Assembly (NCBI RefSeq): GCF_001650875.1 | Contig: NZ_LXYI01000030.1 | Span: forward strand, 1 to 64,000 | Direction of reading: 5' to 3' | DNA from: Sulfitobacter sp. EhC04 | Lineage (GTDB): Bacteria > Pseudomonadota > Alphaproteobacteria > Rhodobacterales > Rhodobacteraceae | Length of the DNA: 64,000 nt | In this document: in pieces, positions 34,901-42,292 of the stretch | Layout of the letters: every line of letters begins with the position of its first letter | How positions within the stretch are numbered: the stretch's first letter is position 1 | Notes under the pieces: generated by a model | Told to the model about the DNA's origin: nothing | Seen by the model: the letters and a program-made list of their open reading frames with translations, nothing else | Databases searched by the model: none | Position numbers and translations under genes: made by a program

Positions 34901-35388
34901 AAATCCTTGTCGTTGCCGGTGTGGCGCAGCAGGAACATGCCCACATCGTCCACCAGGTCGGGGTTGGAGCAGATGTTGAAATAGAAATAGCTGCCCATGC
35001 CGCAGCCCGCATAAACGCCGATGTCGCCGGGAATCGTTTCAGGCGGATGGCCCGCCTGTTCCATCGCTTCCCATGCCACTTCGAGGAACTTGCGGTGCTG
35101 GGGGTCGAGGATTGCCGCATCCTTGGGAGAAAAGCCAAAGAAGTCTGGGTCGAAGGTCTCGAACCCGTCCAAGACAGCGGCGGCGGGCACGTAGTTCTTG
35201 CGGGCGATGTTTTCGGGGCTTTCGCCCGCCTCCAGAAGCTCCTGCTTGGACAGGCGGCGGATGCTTTCCACGCCATCGCGCAGGTTGGCCCAATAGGCAT
35301 CGACACCGGCGGCACCGGGGAGGTTCACGGACATGCCGACAATGGCAATGTCTTCACCGGTCAGGGTGCGGTTTTTTGACGTGCTCAT
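28936..35388 (-). CDS. Type I polyketide synthase, KS-AT-KR-DH-ACP-TE
   Basis: 2150 residues from the ATG at 35388 (GGGGTGA 7 bases upstream; an in-frame TTG 6 bases earlier is less likely). KS: C185 (TACSTS), H321 (ECHGTG), H361 (NIGHLD). AT: S634 in GHSMGE; the specificity position reads IAAH, which is neither the malonyl HAFH nor the methylmalonyl YASH form. A structural KR-like part lies before the KR at about 1168-1370 (TGGFGGIG, LDD motif, S-Y-N set), which points to B-type reduction. DH about 1405-1690 with DQHRTRDGQAILPG and HPGLMD. ACP S near 1806 (DLGGHSL). TE about 1870-2150 with GYSGGG near 1953. KR before DH reverses the usual order. It is the first gene of the operon. One round of extension, reduction and dehydration, then release, is predicted. 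Confidence 0.94.
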   Translation of the reverse strand: MSTSKNRTLTGEDIAIVGMSVNLPGAAGVDAYWANLRDGVESIRRLSKQELLEAGESPENIARKNYVPAAAVLDGFETFDPDFFGFSPKDAAILDPQHRKFLEVAWEAMEQAGHPPETIPGDIGVYAGCGMGSYFYFNICSNPDLVDDVGMFLLRHTGNDKDFLSTRVSHVFDLKGPSINLQTACSTSLVAIHYACAALRAGEVDMALAGGVTIELPQGRGYLFKENEILSPDGHCHAFDHRAQGTVFGSGAGCVALRRLSDAVADGDHIWAVIKGSAVNNDGAAKAGYLAPSVDGQTTAITAALDAAGVAAQSIGMVECHGTGTYLGDPIEVAALTEAYRSETDATDFCRIGSVKTNIGHLDTAAGVAGFAKAALALHHKQIPPSLGFEAPNPAIPFAGSPFRVNDQLTDWAPADTPRRAAINALGVGGTNAHAIIEEAPARAASDASDWPFQPLVISGHTKAALDANTAALVAHLRAHPEQPLADVAFTLKQGRRAFDKRRVVVAETATQAADLLEAGDARRVFTHDALGESPEVVFMFPGGGAQYAGMARDLYETEPVFAEWMDRGLAHLQPQLDYDIRALWLPDADQVQAADETLKKPSVQLPLIAITEYALARLWMSWGVKPAAMVGHSMGENVAACLAGVMTFENLIDLVLLRGRLFDEVPAGGMLSISAPLAAIEPLLGEDLDIASVNAAELIAVSGPQAALDAMQDRLTGAGLDHRRIAIDIAAHSRMLEGILDRYRAFLGDLNLQTPQMPFASNRTGEMITPEQATDPDYWVAQLRNTVNFAECMTTLSAARKRVYLEVGPGKALSSLAMMHPNVGVGQVMSSLRHPEQNIADDVYFISVFARLWACGVNADWSQIWGEARRNRVLLPTYQFQRARFFIEPGKAVSAAAAPALTRADDIAEWGAVPSWRPAFADVDVDAVADLAATPLTWLFFADEAGLSAPMRTKLRAAGHRVVTVRAGDAFASTGDDSFTLAAEQGRAGYDQLIAALREGGQMPDRIAHFWLTDDQVAPRPGSSTFDRNIEQGFWSLTWLAQAITEAGIDAPLHLSVFTTGAAQVTDEPLPHPEKALVSGPVGVITREVPGVTATQIDLDPVPPLAARAGWFAKSAPAIPQPDLTNRLIEDLMVTPANRIAAYRGEKRFEMGYKPLPLAPAETAQFRDGGTYLITGGFGGIGQTLAADILTRHKANVVLLARDAMPERTTWQAHIAKNGTADRSARRMQAVMRLEEIAKAKGGSVEVAGGDVANLAQMRRVIDDLTARHGGLTGVIHAAGVLDDAPMLGKSDAQMDAVLSPKVQGLRVLDQLLPDGALDLLVLFSSTSTATRSAGQVDYVAANAWLNAFAAARRGGKTKVVAVNWGVWSDVGMAANALPGAASDVLPPRPVDAALIKSAGADAGGDPVLSAPLGTDHWLLDQHRTRDGQAILPGTGYIELLAEAAAAQGFKAFDIEDLYFLRAMPVAEGDARQMQITLQGRGRGFSAEMRSDCVFGGQQGWQLNAQANLAPLAEARPHALDLAAISARCGDVQRAGETRLISPQEAHLSFGPRWHVLRETALGAGEGLATLALPDDAREDLQAGHILHPGLMDLATGWAISLVPGYGATHLWVPVSYGLIRVHGSLPAEIRSHVRLASGKASDGFARFDVTLTDPSGKVLVEVRDFAMKRLEGGFGTTPLTAAEVRFEDEGRDDTPLSAAEERLAYLVSQGIRAAEGPEALRRAMALNRPQVMVSSLPLSALMAQADLPAVAPVKSGQSFDRPDLDGSYVAPRNGIEERLAGMWENLLGVSPVGVEDSFFDLGGHSLIAVRLFANVKRTFKVEFPISVLFEAPTIAKCAALIAAETGGAGEVSGGGGDGVVAPEKFEFLVPLNQSSHKQAAPLFVVAGMFGNVLNLRHMALPFSAERRVIGVQARGLIGETQPHATIPEAAEDYLNEIKRLQPEGPYLLAGYSGGGITAYEMAQQLRAAGDEVAVLAMLDTPLPVRPSLSRPDKALIKLAELRAKGPGYLAEWARNRWAWEMEKRKGLHSPGQDAPGAEFNNHKIQAAFLNAVGQYQTPTWDGPMTLFRPPQDFHWQVTNGNWVSAEREYVFADNDWRRYAPHMEVIEVPGDHVSMVLAPNVTVLAQELREVIAAALVHHDDLQATAAE

Positions 35389-35972
35389 TTTCAAATCACC
35401 CCATACCTGAAAGCGCGGCAGATTTGGGCCCCATATTCGAGTTCTGAAATACCGGGCGTTTCAACAGGGCAATTGCGGCAATTTTATGCCCTATTTTATC
35501 GAACCCTCATATTTTTAAGAGGTTTTGCAGCAAGTTCGACGGTTCACGGATCTGGTTTAGCACAACAATCGAGGGGCTGTCCGGGGAATTTTGCCGCAGA
35601 TGGAAACAGTCGCGCCACATTTGCCAGAATCGGTGGTTTTGGCCGGACAGAAACGGGAGGTTGGCAGATCCTGCGGTGCGCAGAAGGTCCGGTTGGAGGC
35701 CTTTCCGCTTCCCCCCGCGCGGAATCAAGGCCGCAGGCCGCCGCGCATCGCCGGGCCGTCCCCTGGCACGGCGATTTGGCTGCTGTTGTCTTCCATGGAT
35801 AGCTCGGAAGTGCTTGGCTGCCATTAAGTGCCATTCACCGAGGTCGGATCGCCGAACCACGGCCCGTCAATGCGCGGCTTGACGTTTCGTAGCCAACAGC
35901 AGCAATCTCCGCACACCGGACATAAACCTCTTGCCAGAACCCACGCGCCAAAAACCGTGGTTTTGCCCCGGG
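35389..35972. other. Intergenic region upstream of the PKS/NRPS operon
   Basis: 584 bases between the PKS start and the end of the Wzy-like gene, both on the minus strand. The part near the PKS start (35389-35600) is AT-rich for this genome and is the probable operon promoter; no clear boxes or operator were identified. Repeat B copy 2 fills 35690-35910. No coding region seen. Confidence 0.5.
35690..35910 (-). repeat. Dispersed repeat family B, copy 2 (reverse orientation)
   Basis: Reads on the minus strand as the same ordered blocks as 14987-15232 and 57400-57670: GCCAAACGTC-type left end with AAGCCGCGCAT, then GCACTTAATGGCAGCCAAGC, then AAATCGCCGTGCC, and then GCGCGGCGGCCTGCGGCC. It lies directly upstream of the operon's promoter region, so it may affect expression. 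Confidence 0.82.
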
Positions 35973-37427
35973 TCAAAGCACCGTGCGCTTGCCCTCTGCG
36001 CGGGTCCGGGACATCGCCGTTTGCCCCAGCGCATGGCGCGGGGCGGCCGCCCCCCTTGGCATCAGGCGTTCCGCATGCCCCAGCAACGCACCTGCCGTCA
36101 GCCAGGTCAGCGGTGTCAGCGTGGCATTCAGCAGCATGTCCACCATCGTCACCCCCAGGATCAGGCACAAGGGGGCCACCAGCGGCGACAGCGCCGCCTC
36201 GCCGTGCCGCCGCATGTAGAGCGCCAGCATCGCCAGCGGCAGGGCCAGCAGACCGAATTCACAGATGTAGCCCAGCCAGCCGAAGGTGCCGAAGATGATG
36301 ATCCAGCGGCCATCCGGGATCGACAGGATCTGCCCGGTCTCGCCGTCGCGGATCAGGCTGCGGCCCCAGCCGCCCCAGCCGAACAGCGGCTTTTCCGCCG
36401 CCCGCGCCAGCAGTTGCTCCTCGTTGTTGAAACGGTATTCCAGCGATTGCGCGCGCGCGGGGTTGATCGCCTCGGCCTGGGCGATGATCGCGTCCAGCGG
36501 GATCAGCTGGAAGTTGCGCAGCATCGGATAGACCACCGCGACAACGGCAAAGAGCAGCGCCAACCGGACCTGCCAGCGCAGCGGCGCGAACAGCACCAGC
36601 GGGGTCAGCACCATGCCATAGGCCAGCGACGCAAGGCTTTTGCACAGGACCAGCAGCACCGCGAGATAGGCGACCACGCAGAAGCCCCGCAGCCGGCGTT
36701 CGGGTTCGGCCACCCGCGCCAGACCGGCAGCGGCAATCAGCCCGGTGCAGACAAACAGCGCCAGCCACAACCCATGCGGCAGGAAGACGATGGGTCTGAA
36801 CCCGCCGTCGCGCATCATCTGCTCGAAGGAATGCTGGAAAAAGCCGTAGATCCAGACGTTCATCTGCGGGCTGAGGCGAATTTCGATCAGCGATGGCACC
36901 GAATAGATCAACGCCCCGACCATAAACGCGGTCAGCAGTTCGCGCAGCCCGCTTTCTGTCGCCAGAAACTGGCGCGCCAGCAGGAAGGGCACCAGGCTCA
37001 GCAGTTGCGCGATCAGCACCGACCCGATGTCGCGCACCGATTGTCCCGGCAGCTGGTCCACCATGAACACAATCGGGTCGGTATTGCGCAGCACCTCGAA
37101 AATGATCGGGTCGCTGTTGGTCAGCACGGTCGGAATGGCCGACAGGACCAGCCCCGCCACCAGCAACTGCGCCAGCCGCGCATCGGGCCAGAGGTTGACC
37201 CGGTATTTCACCCCGAACAGCAGGATCAACAACACGCTCAGATTGGGGATCGAGGTCTTGTCCATCGCCGGAACGAGCGGCAGGTTGAACTCTGCCAGCG
37301 GTGGCAGAAACAGATAGCCCCCCAGAATCGACCAGATCAGCGCACGGTCCAGCTTCTGGGTCCGGAACAGGATCAGACAGACCAGCGGCCAGATCAGCAG
37401 CATCAGATATGCAAGGCCGTTGGGCAT
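35973..37427 (-). CDS. Wzy-like polymerase / O-antigen-ligase family membrane protein
   Basis: 484 residues with about 11-12 hydrophobic helices and a large hydrophilic loop near residues 300-370 that contains RFNNEEQLLARA and PLFGWGGWGRS, typical of the WaaL/Wzy O-antigen ligase superfamily. These integral proteins polymerise undecaprenyl-linked repeats or ligate polymer in the periplasm. In this locus the polymerase role fits best, together with the flippase and the Wzz-like protein. Sequence conservation in the family is low, so the call depends on topology, loop motif and context. It has the same orientation as the PKS operon but is separated from it by 584 bases. Confidence 0.82.
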   Translation of the reverse strand: MPNGLAYLMLLIWPLVCLILFRTQKLDRALIWSILGGYLFLPPLAEFNLPLVPAMDKTSIPNLSVLLILLFGVKYRVNLWPDARLAQLLVAGLVLSAIPTVLTNSDPIIFEVLRNTDPIVFMVDQLPGQSVRDIGSVLIAQLLSLVPFLLARQFLATESGLRELLTAFMVGALIYSVPSLIEIRLSPQMNVWIYGFFQHSFEQMMRDGGFRPIVFLPHGLWLALFVCTGLIAAAGLARVAEPERRLRGFCVVAYLAVLLVLCKSLASLAYGMVLTPLVLFAPLRWQVRLALLFAVVAVVYPMLRNFQLIPLDAIIAQAEAINPARAQSLEYRFNNEEQLLARAAEKPLFGWGGWGRSLIRDGETGQILSIPDGRWIIIFGTFGWLGYICEFGLLALPLAMLALYMRRHGEAALSPLVAPLCLILGVTMVDMLLNATLTPLTWLTAGALLGHAERLMPRGAAAPRHALGQTAMSRTRAEGKRTVL

Positions 37428-37632
37428 GGGGTCCGGGCGTGTCCTGAGGTCGCGTGAGAGGGTCGAGCGGGTAAATTACCATCTGGCCCGCGCCCTGTCA
37501 TCTGGGTAGATTTGGCAAAACCCCGGAGATCGACAAAAAGAACGCCTGCAAGATTTTGTTAATGAATAAGAATATATGGTTACCCATGGCGCGCCTGCCC
37601 TGCGCCCCGTGCTGCGCTTGGGCAGGTGACGT

Positions 37633-38379
37633 GTGAAATTTGGCACGCCCCCGGCCGAAGTCGCGGTCAATGTGCCGACACGCGCGGGATTGTTTCGCGC
37701 CGTCCGGGAAAAATTCGACGCCCGCGACGGATTCGCGCTGGCCACCCTGAACCTCGATCACCTGACCAAACTGCCCCGTGATCCGGCCTTTCTGGCGGCG
37801 TATCGCGCCCATGACATGGTGGTGGCCGATGGCCGCCCCATCGTCTGGCTGTCGAAACTGGCGCGGCAGCCGGTCGAACTCATGCCCGGCTCTGACATGA
37901 TCCTGCCGCTGTGCGCCCTTGCGGCCGAGACCGGCACAACGGTTTCGCTGATCGGCAGCAGCGCGGCGGCGCTGAGGGGGGCGGCGCAGGCGTTGACGGA
38001 CCGCACAGCGGGTCTGGAAGTCACCCATATCCACGCCCCGGCCTATGGGTTCGACCCGCAGGGTGCCACTGCCGATGCGCTGCTGGCCGAACTGGCCGCG
38101 TCGGGCGCAGGCCTGTGTTTCATTGCACTTGGCGCGCCGAAACAGGAGTTGTTTGCCGCACGGGGCCGGGAAAAGGCACCGGGGGTCGGCTTCGCCTCGA
38201 TCGGGGCGGGGCTTGATTTTCTGTCGGGTCATCAGGTCCGCGCGCCGCGTGTCATGCGGATGCTGGCGCTGGAATGGCTGTGGCGGGCGCTGCAGGCCCC
38301 GCGCCGGATGGTGCCGCGCTATGCGAAATGTTTCGCGATCCTGCCGGGGCTTGTGGCACAGGCGTTGCGCCAGCGCTGA
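37633..38379 (+). CDS. WecG/TagA/CpsF-family glycosyltransferase (GT26)
   Basis: 248 residues from GTG 37633. GT26 signatures: ATLNLDHL near residue 38, ADGRPIVWLSKL near 70, the LIGSS segment near 117 and the hallmark FIALGAPKQELFAARGR near 167 followed by VGFASIGAGLDFLSG. These enzymes add a ManNAc(A)-type or glucose-type sugar to a lipid-linked acceptor and are peripheral to the inner membrane. It is divergent from the Wzy-like gene with a 205-base gap that should hold both promoters. It ends 9 bases from a convergent GT2 gene. Sugar specificity cannot be predicted. Confidence 0.93.
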   Translation: MKFGTPPAEVAVNVPTRAGLFRAVREKFDARDGFALATLNLDHLTKLPRDPAFLAAYRAHDMVVADGRPIVWLSKLARQPVELMPGSDMILPLCALAAETGTTVSLIGSSAAALRGAAQALTDRTAGLEVTHIHAPAYGFDPQGATADALLAELAASGAGLCFIALGAPKQELFAARGREKAPGVGFASIGAGLDFLSGHQVRAPRVMRMLALEWLWRALQAPRRMVPRYAKCFAILPGLVAQALRQR

Positions 38380-38388
38380 CGTCCGGGG

Positions 38389-39324
38389 CTATTTGTATTC
38401 GATGATCCGGCCCCTGCGGCGGCCCAGCAGGTATTGCAACGCGCCTTGCGCCTCGGGGAATTTGCCCAAGACGGTGAAAGTCGCCTGCGCAACCCCGCCC
38501 CGCCGCGACAGGCGCAGCACCTGCAATGGATAGACCAGCAGCAGCAACAGCGCCCAGGGCGTCAAGAAAACCGCCAGAACCAGGATTGCCAGCGGCAGGC
38601 CCGCGCCCCAGGTCAGCGCGCGCCGGGTCTCGGTCACCCAGTGACGCTCGGGCGGGGCGCCGTGCAGCGCTGCTCCTTCGGCAAAGGCATGACCGGCCCG
38701 GCGCGTGCGTTTCCACCATTGGCCGAAGCGGGTGATGTCGGCATCATGCCAGGTCATCTCCGCCTCCAGCCGCCAGACCTGCCATCCCTCCGCGCGCAGG
38801 CGGACGCAAAGCTCCGGCTCCTCCCCAGCGATCAGAGTGTCGCGGTAGCCGCCGACCGCGCGCAGGGCTGCCACACGCATCAGCGCGTCACCGCCGCAGG
38901 CCCTGGCCTGCCCCACGGCTGTGTTCCATTCCGCGTCGATCAGCGCGTTGTAGGTGCTGGCCTCTGGGTGGCGCTCACGGCGGCGACCACAGGCCACGGC
39001 GGCCTGCGGATGGTCCGCCAGAAAGCTGCGGGCCGTCTCGATCCAGCCGTCGCGCAAGACGCAATCGCCATCCAGCAGCTGCACCAGTTCGGCATCGGCG
39101 GGCAGCGCCGCCAGCCCGGCATTGCGCGCACGCGCGGCGGTGAAGGGCTGCGTCATGTCCAGCGCGATCACCTGCGCGCCGCGCGCCTGCGCCGCCGCCA
39201 CCGAGCCATCGGTGGACCCTGAATCCACATAGATCACCGGATCGGCGCGGCCTGACAGCGCATCAAGGCAGGCAATCAGCCGCGCCCCTTCGTTGCGGCC
39301 AATGACGATCGCCGCGACCTTCAC
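38389..39324 (-). CDS. GT2-family glycosyltransferase with C-terminal membrane helices
   Basis: 311 residues. MKVAAIVIGRNEGARLIACL and VIYVDSGSTDGS form the GT-A start; QLLDGDCVLRDGW near residue 84 carries the DXD motif and AGEEPELCVRLR near 165 the acidic acceptor motif. A hydrophobic region near 240-275 (LPLAILVLAVFLTPWALLLLLVYPL) gives one or two membrane helices, so it is membrane-bound with the catalytic domain in the cytoplasm. Its start overlaps the end of the upstream GT gene by 4 bases, making a two-gene unit. Close relatives occur in exopolysaccharide loci; the sugar is unknown. Confidence 0.9.
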   Translation of the reverse strand: MKVAAIVIGRNEGARLIACLDALSGRADPVIYVDSGSTDGSVAAAQARGAQVIALDMTQPFTAARARNAGLAALPADAELVQLLDGDCVLRDGWIETARSFLADHPQAAVACGRRRERHPEASTYNALIDAEWNTAVGQARACGGDALMRVAALRAVGGYRDTLIAGEEPELCVRLRAEGWQVWRLEAEMTWHDADITRFGQWWKRTRRAGHAFAEGAALHGAPPERHWVTETRRALTWGAGLPLAILVLAVFLTPWALLLLLVYPLQVLRLSRRGGVAQATFTVLGKFPEAQGALQYLLGRRRGRIIEYK

Positions 39325-40364
39325 GGCGACAGGTCCGCGAGGTGGTCGGCATAGTCCTGTGTCGTCACGGTAAAGCCCGCGCGCGCCAGCAGTTCCACCC
39401 GGTTCCAGCGCCGCGCCTCCAGCGAAAACAGGCTGACATCGGGGCTGTCCGTCAGCACTTTGGCGCGGGCCGCGTCCTCGCCATGGGCCAGATCGCCCGA
39501 GGACAGCGAGGCGGCATCACGGGCCAGCGGGTTGTTGGCAAACTTGTAATGCTGGATCACCGGCGTCACGTCCGACACCGTCACCCCCATCGACAGATGC
39601 GGATGCGGCGCGGGTGTGACACCCGGCCCGTTGAAGATCAGCGGATGTTTCGTCAGGCAGCAGTTTTCACCAAACACCTTGCCCCGCACCCCGCCAAAGC
39701 AGAATTTCACCGCATCGCTGGCAAGCCGGTTGTCGCGCAACAGGGCGGAAAAGGCGATGTCAGGGCTGTGGTAGTCAAAGCGGGTGATGTGGCTGATGTC
39801 GTAATAGACAAAATCGCGCAGCACGCGGTCATAGGGCAGATCGGCCACCTGCGACAGCGGCGCCTTGGGGAACATCTCCAGCATCTGCGCCGCCATCGCG
39901 GTATGGCCCCGCGCCTGCATATAGGTGGTCAGGGCGCGGATGCCGTGGGTTGAAGCCCCCTGAAAATCCAGGATCTCGTCCATATCCACGTATAGACACC
40001 AGCGGTTCTGCCCATAGGTCCGGGCGGGATAGGCGCGCAGCAGGTCCTCGTAGCCTGCCAGCGGCAGGGTGCATTGGTCGATCACCGTGCCCGGCTCTGC
40101 CGCGATCCGCGCGAGCGTTTCGTCGGTCGACCCGTTGTCGATGAAGACGAAATGCCGGATGCCGATGCTGCGGTAATGGTCGAGAAAGGCGTCAAGGTAA
40201 TAGCTGCCGTTGCGCACCAGCACGATGGCGATCACATCATCCTTGCCGGTCTCCAGCGTGGTTGGCCCATGAACATGGCGCAGGGCGGCCGCGAATCGCG
40301 CGCGGCGGCGGCGTTCGGCGGCACGCCGTATGACACGGCGCAGGATATGAAGCGGTGTTTTCAT
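39321..40364 (-). CDS. Glycosyltransferase of the Glyco_tranf_2_4 type
   Basis: 347 residues. A basic N-terminal 30 residues are followed by AIVLVRNGSYYLDAFLDHYR and FVFIDNGSTDETL, then LYVDMDEILDFQG with the D-x-D motif near residue 128. The family acts on diverse glycans. A later His/Cys-rich segment near 225-250 (FGGVRGKVFGENCCLTKHP) may be part of the acceptor domain. It is the first gene of a two-gene unit with the following GT2 (4-base overlap). About 90 bases separate it from the GGDEF gene, so it marks the right end of the exopolysaccharide region. Confidence 0.85.
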   Translation of the reverse strand: MKTPLHILRRVIRRAAERRRRARFAAALRHVHGPTTLETGKDDVIAIVLVRNGSYYLDAFLDHYRSIGIRHFVFIDNGSTDETLARIAAEPGTVIDQCTLPLAGYEDLLRAYPARTYGQNRWCLYVDMDEILDFQGASTHGIRALTTYMQARGHTAMAAQMLEMFPKAPLSQVADLPYDRVLRDFVYYDISHITRFDYHSPDIAFSALLRDNRLASDAVKFCFGGVRGKVFGENCCLTKHPLIFNGPGVTPAPHPHLSMGVTVSDVTPVIQHYKFANNPLARDAASLSSGDLAHGEDAARAKVLTDSPDVSLFSLEARRWNRVELLARAGFTVTTQDYADHLADLSP

Positions 40365-40454
40365 GCGTCGGGTGATACGACAGCCCCGCGCAGGGGTCCA
40401 TGACCTGGCTGCATCCGCCGTGGTTTTGCCGTGGCACTGTGGCCATGAAAGGCG

Positions 40455-41489
40455 TCAGGCGGGGTGTTGTCCAGGGGCATCCCGCGCGGATACCTTCCCG
40501 GCAAGATCGCGCAGGGAAGGATCATAAATTGTCTGGCGGGCGCGCCCGGCGTGTTTGGACGCATAAAGCGCCACATCCGCATCATCCATCAGTTCGTGCA
40601 TTGCCGGGCTGATGCCGGATTGAATCCAGACGGTGCCGATGCTGGCGGAAATCCGGCACAGCTGCCCTTTGAAGGAAATCGGCTCTTCCAGCCGGTTGAT
40701 GATGCGTCGCCCGACACGGCGCAGAATGTCATCGCCGCGCACATCCGCAAGTACGATGGTAAATTCATCCCCGCCGACCCGCGCAACCGTGTCCTTCTTG
40801 CGGGTTTCTTCAGCCATGATCCGCGCGACGGTCTGCAAGACATGGTCGCCCGCCGCATGGCCCAGGGTATCGTTGACGGCCTTGAAGTAGTCCAGGTCGA
40901 TCTGCATGACCGCAAAAGGCACCTGGCCCGCCACCAAGCGCGTCAGCACAGTGTTCAGCGCGCGCCGGTTGGCAAGGCCGGTCAGCATATCGGTATCGGC
41001 CTTTTGTTCCGCCGCGACCTTGGCCCCCTGCAGGCGCAGGTTCAGGCGGCGGGATTCGTCCATCGCCGCTGTCTTTGCCTCGATCAGGTAGAGCATTTCG
41101 ATGGCCAGATCCGTCGCCGCGAAATCGGCATTGCTGAGCGCATAATCCCGCACGCCATCGACAATCGAAATCCCGAACGACAGGTTCACGATCATCTTGC
41201 CATCCCCGTCCGGCAAGGGCACCAGCACCGCCTTGAGCGCGGTGTGCGGCGCGGCGCGCATTTCAAGATGCAGTTTCGCGCCACCCGACCGCTTCAGATC
41301 CTCCATGCTGGCGACGGCCCGTGGCCGGTTGACGGCAAACACTTCGAGAAAGCGGGCCCCGACCATCGGCCTGTCGCCGGTCAGCTTGCGGGCTGTCGGC
41401 CCGGCGTGGGTGATATGCCCTGTCTCGCTGATCACGATGTGCATGGGGCACAGGACATCCAGCACCGATGCGTCGCCAGGTCCCGTCAT
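40455..41489 (-). CDS. Diguanylate cyclase with an N-terminal HNOBA-like sensor domain
   Basis: 344 residues. The N-terminal 150 residues (MHIVISETGHITHAG, VGARFLEVF, and a helix ending in LNLRLQGAKV) resemble the H-NOX-associated (HNOBA) domain. The C-terminal GGDEF domain has the active-site loop VGGDEFTIV near residue 240 and an intact inhibitory I-site, RKKD, five residues before it. It should make c-di-GMP from two GTP. The start overlaps the H-NOX-like gene by 4 bases, so the pair is translated together and the H-NOX-like protein probably controls this cyclase. It sits next to the exopolysaccharide genes, a classical target of c-di-GMP. Confidence 0.9.
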   Translation of the reverse strand: MTGPGDASVLDVLCPMHIVISETGHITHAGPTARKLTGDRPMVGARFLEVFAVNRPRAVASMEDLKRSGGAKLHLEMRAAPHTALKAVLVPLPDGDGKMIVNLSFGISIVDGVRDYALSNADFAATDLAIEMLYLIEAKTAAMDESRRLNLRLQGAKVAAEQKADTDMLTGLANRRALNTVLTRLVAGQVPFAVMQIDLDYFKAVNDTLGHAAGDHVLQTVARIMAEETRKKDTVARVGGDEFTIVLADVRGDDILRRVGRRIINRLEEPISFKGQLCRISASIGTVWIQSGISPAMHELMDDADVALYASKHAGRARQTIYDPSLRDLAGKVSARDAPGQHPA

Positions 41490-42073
41490 CCCGCCCGTGC
41501 TCCCAGTTCAAATGCACGTCCTTCGGCATAATCCGGTTCGATCAGCGAGATCGAAAGGGTTTCAACCCCCTGCACCGCGCCGGTCGGCTCAAGCAGGGCC
41601 AGGGCCCCGTAGTCATCGGCCATGGCGCGCAGAACCCCCATCATCAGATGGGCAAAACCGGCCACGTCGGATTTGCAGATCAGGCTGTATCGTCCATCGC
41701 CCACGGCGCGCAATTCGATCTGTGGCAGATGCAGGTCCGGGACCGCAAGCCGCGCCCGGTCCGGCAGGTCGTCCAGCGAATGCAGAAAATCCTCAAAGCT
41801 GACGCCCCCGAACCGCAACAGCCGACGCACCGCCTCAAACTTCGGGTCTGCCACGATGAAAGTGCCAAAATCCTCAAGCAGGTCGCCGCGGCTGCGCCGG
41901 GTGATATCGGCCAGCGCGTCCAGGACGGCATGTGTCAGGCTGTCCTCATAGGTCAGCATCGCCTCAAAACTGTTGAATGCCAATCCGGCATGCCGCACGA
42001 CATCTTCCCATATGTGCGCGCCGAAACTGGCACAGATGTAGTTCTGGATGCTGCGGTTGATAAGACCGTGCAT
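41486..42073 (-). CDS. H-NOX-like (HNOB) sensor protein without the usual haem ligand
   Basis: 195 residues from the ATG at 42073 (MHGLINRSIQNYICASFG), which matches the start of bacterial H-NOX proteins; an upstream in-frame ATG was rejected. Typical blocks are AFNSFEAMLTYEDSLTHAVLD and LRFGGVSFEDFLHSLDDLPD. In canonical H-NOX the latter reads F-x7-H, the His binding haem iron. Here that position is Pro. The YxSxR haem-propionate motif is also absent: the segment reads SLICKSDVAGF. The haem may be lost, or another His (for example in FLHS) may be used. The family senses NO or O2 and controls a partner, here the coupled GGDEF protein. Confidence 0.82.
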   Translation of the reverse strand: MHGLINRSIQNYICASFGAHIWEDVVRHAGLAFNSFEAMLTYEDSLTHAVLDALADITRRSRGDLLEDFGTFIVADPKFEAVRRLLRFGGVSFEDFLHSLDDLPDRARLAVPDLHLPQIELRAVGDGRYSLICKSDVAGFAHLMMGVLRAMADDYGALALLEPTGAVQGVETLSISLIEPDYAEGRAFELGARAG

Positions 42074-42292
42074 TGTTCCCTCATTCCCTTGGAGCCCCGC
42101 AGGCACCTTGGGGCAAAGGGATTAACAGAGGGTCAACATGTACAATTGTCGGTAAAGTTCCTGCCAGTCGGCTGCCCCGGAATCAGGACCCTGAAGCGTC
42201 CGGCCTTGAACATGAAACACTTGTTCGCTGCCTTCGCCTGCGGCGGGGCGCGAAAAGTGATCTGCGATGCCTCAGGTAAAAGGCCGGAGGCT

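Noticed and set aside
35389-35394. TTG start six bases upstream of the PKS ATG
   Set aside because: The ATG at 35388 has a better spaced GGGGTGA and fits the KS N-terminus; the extension adds only two residues.
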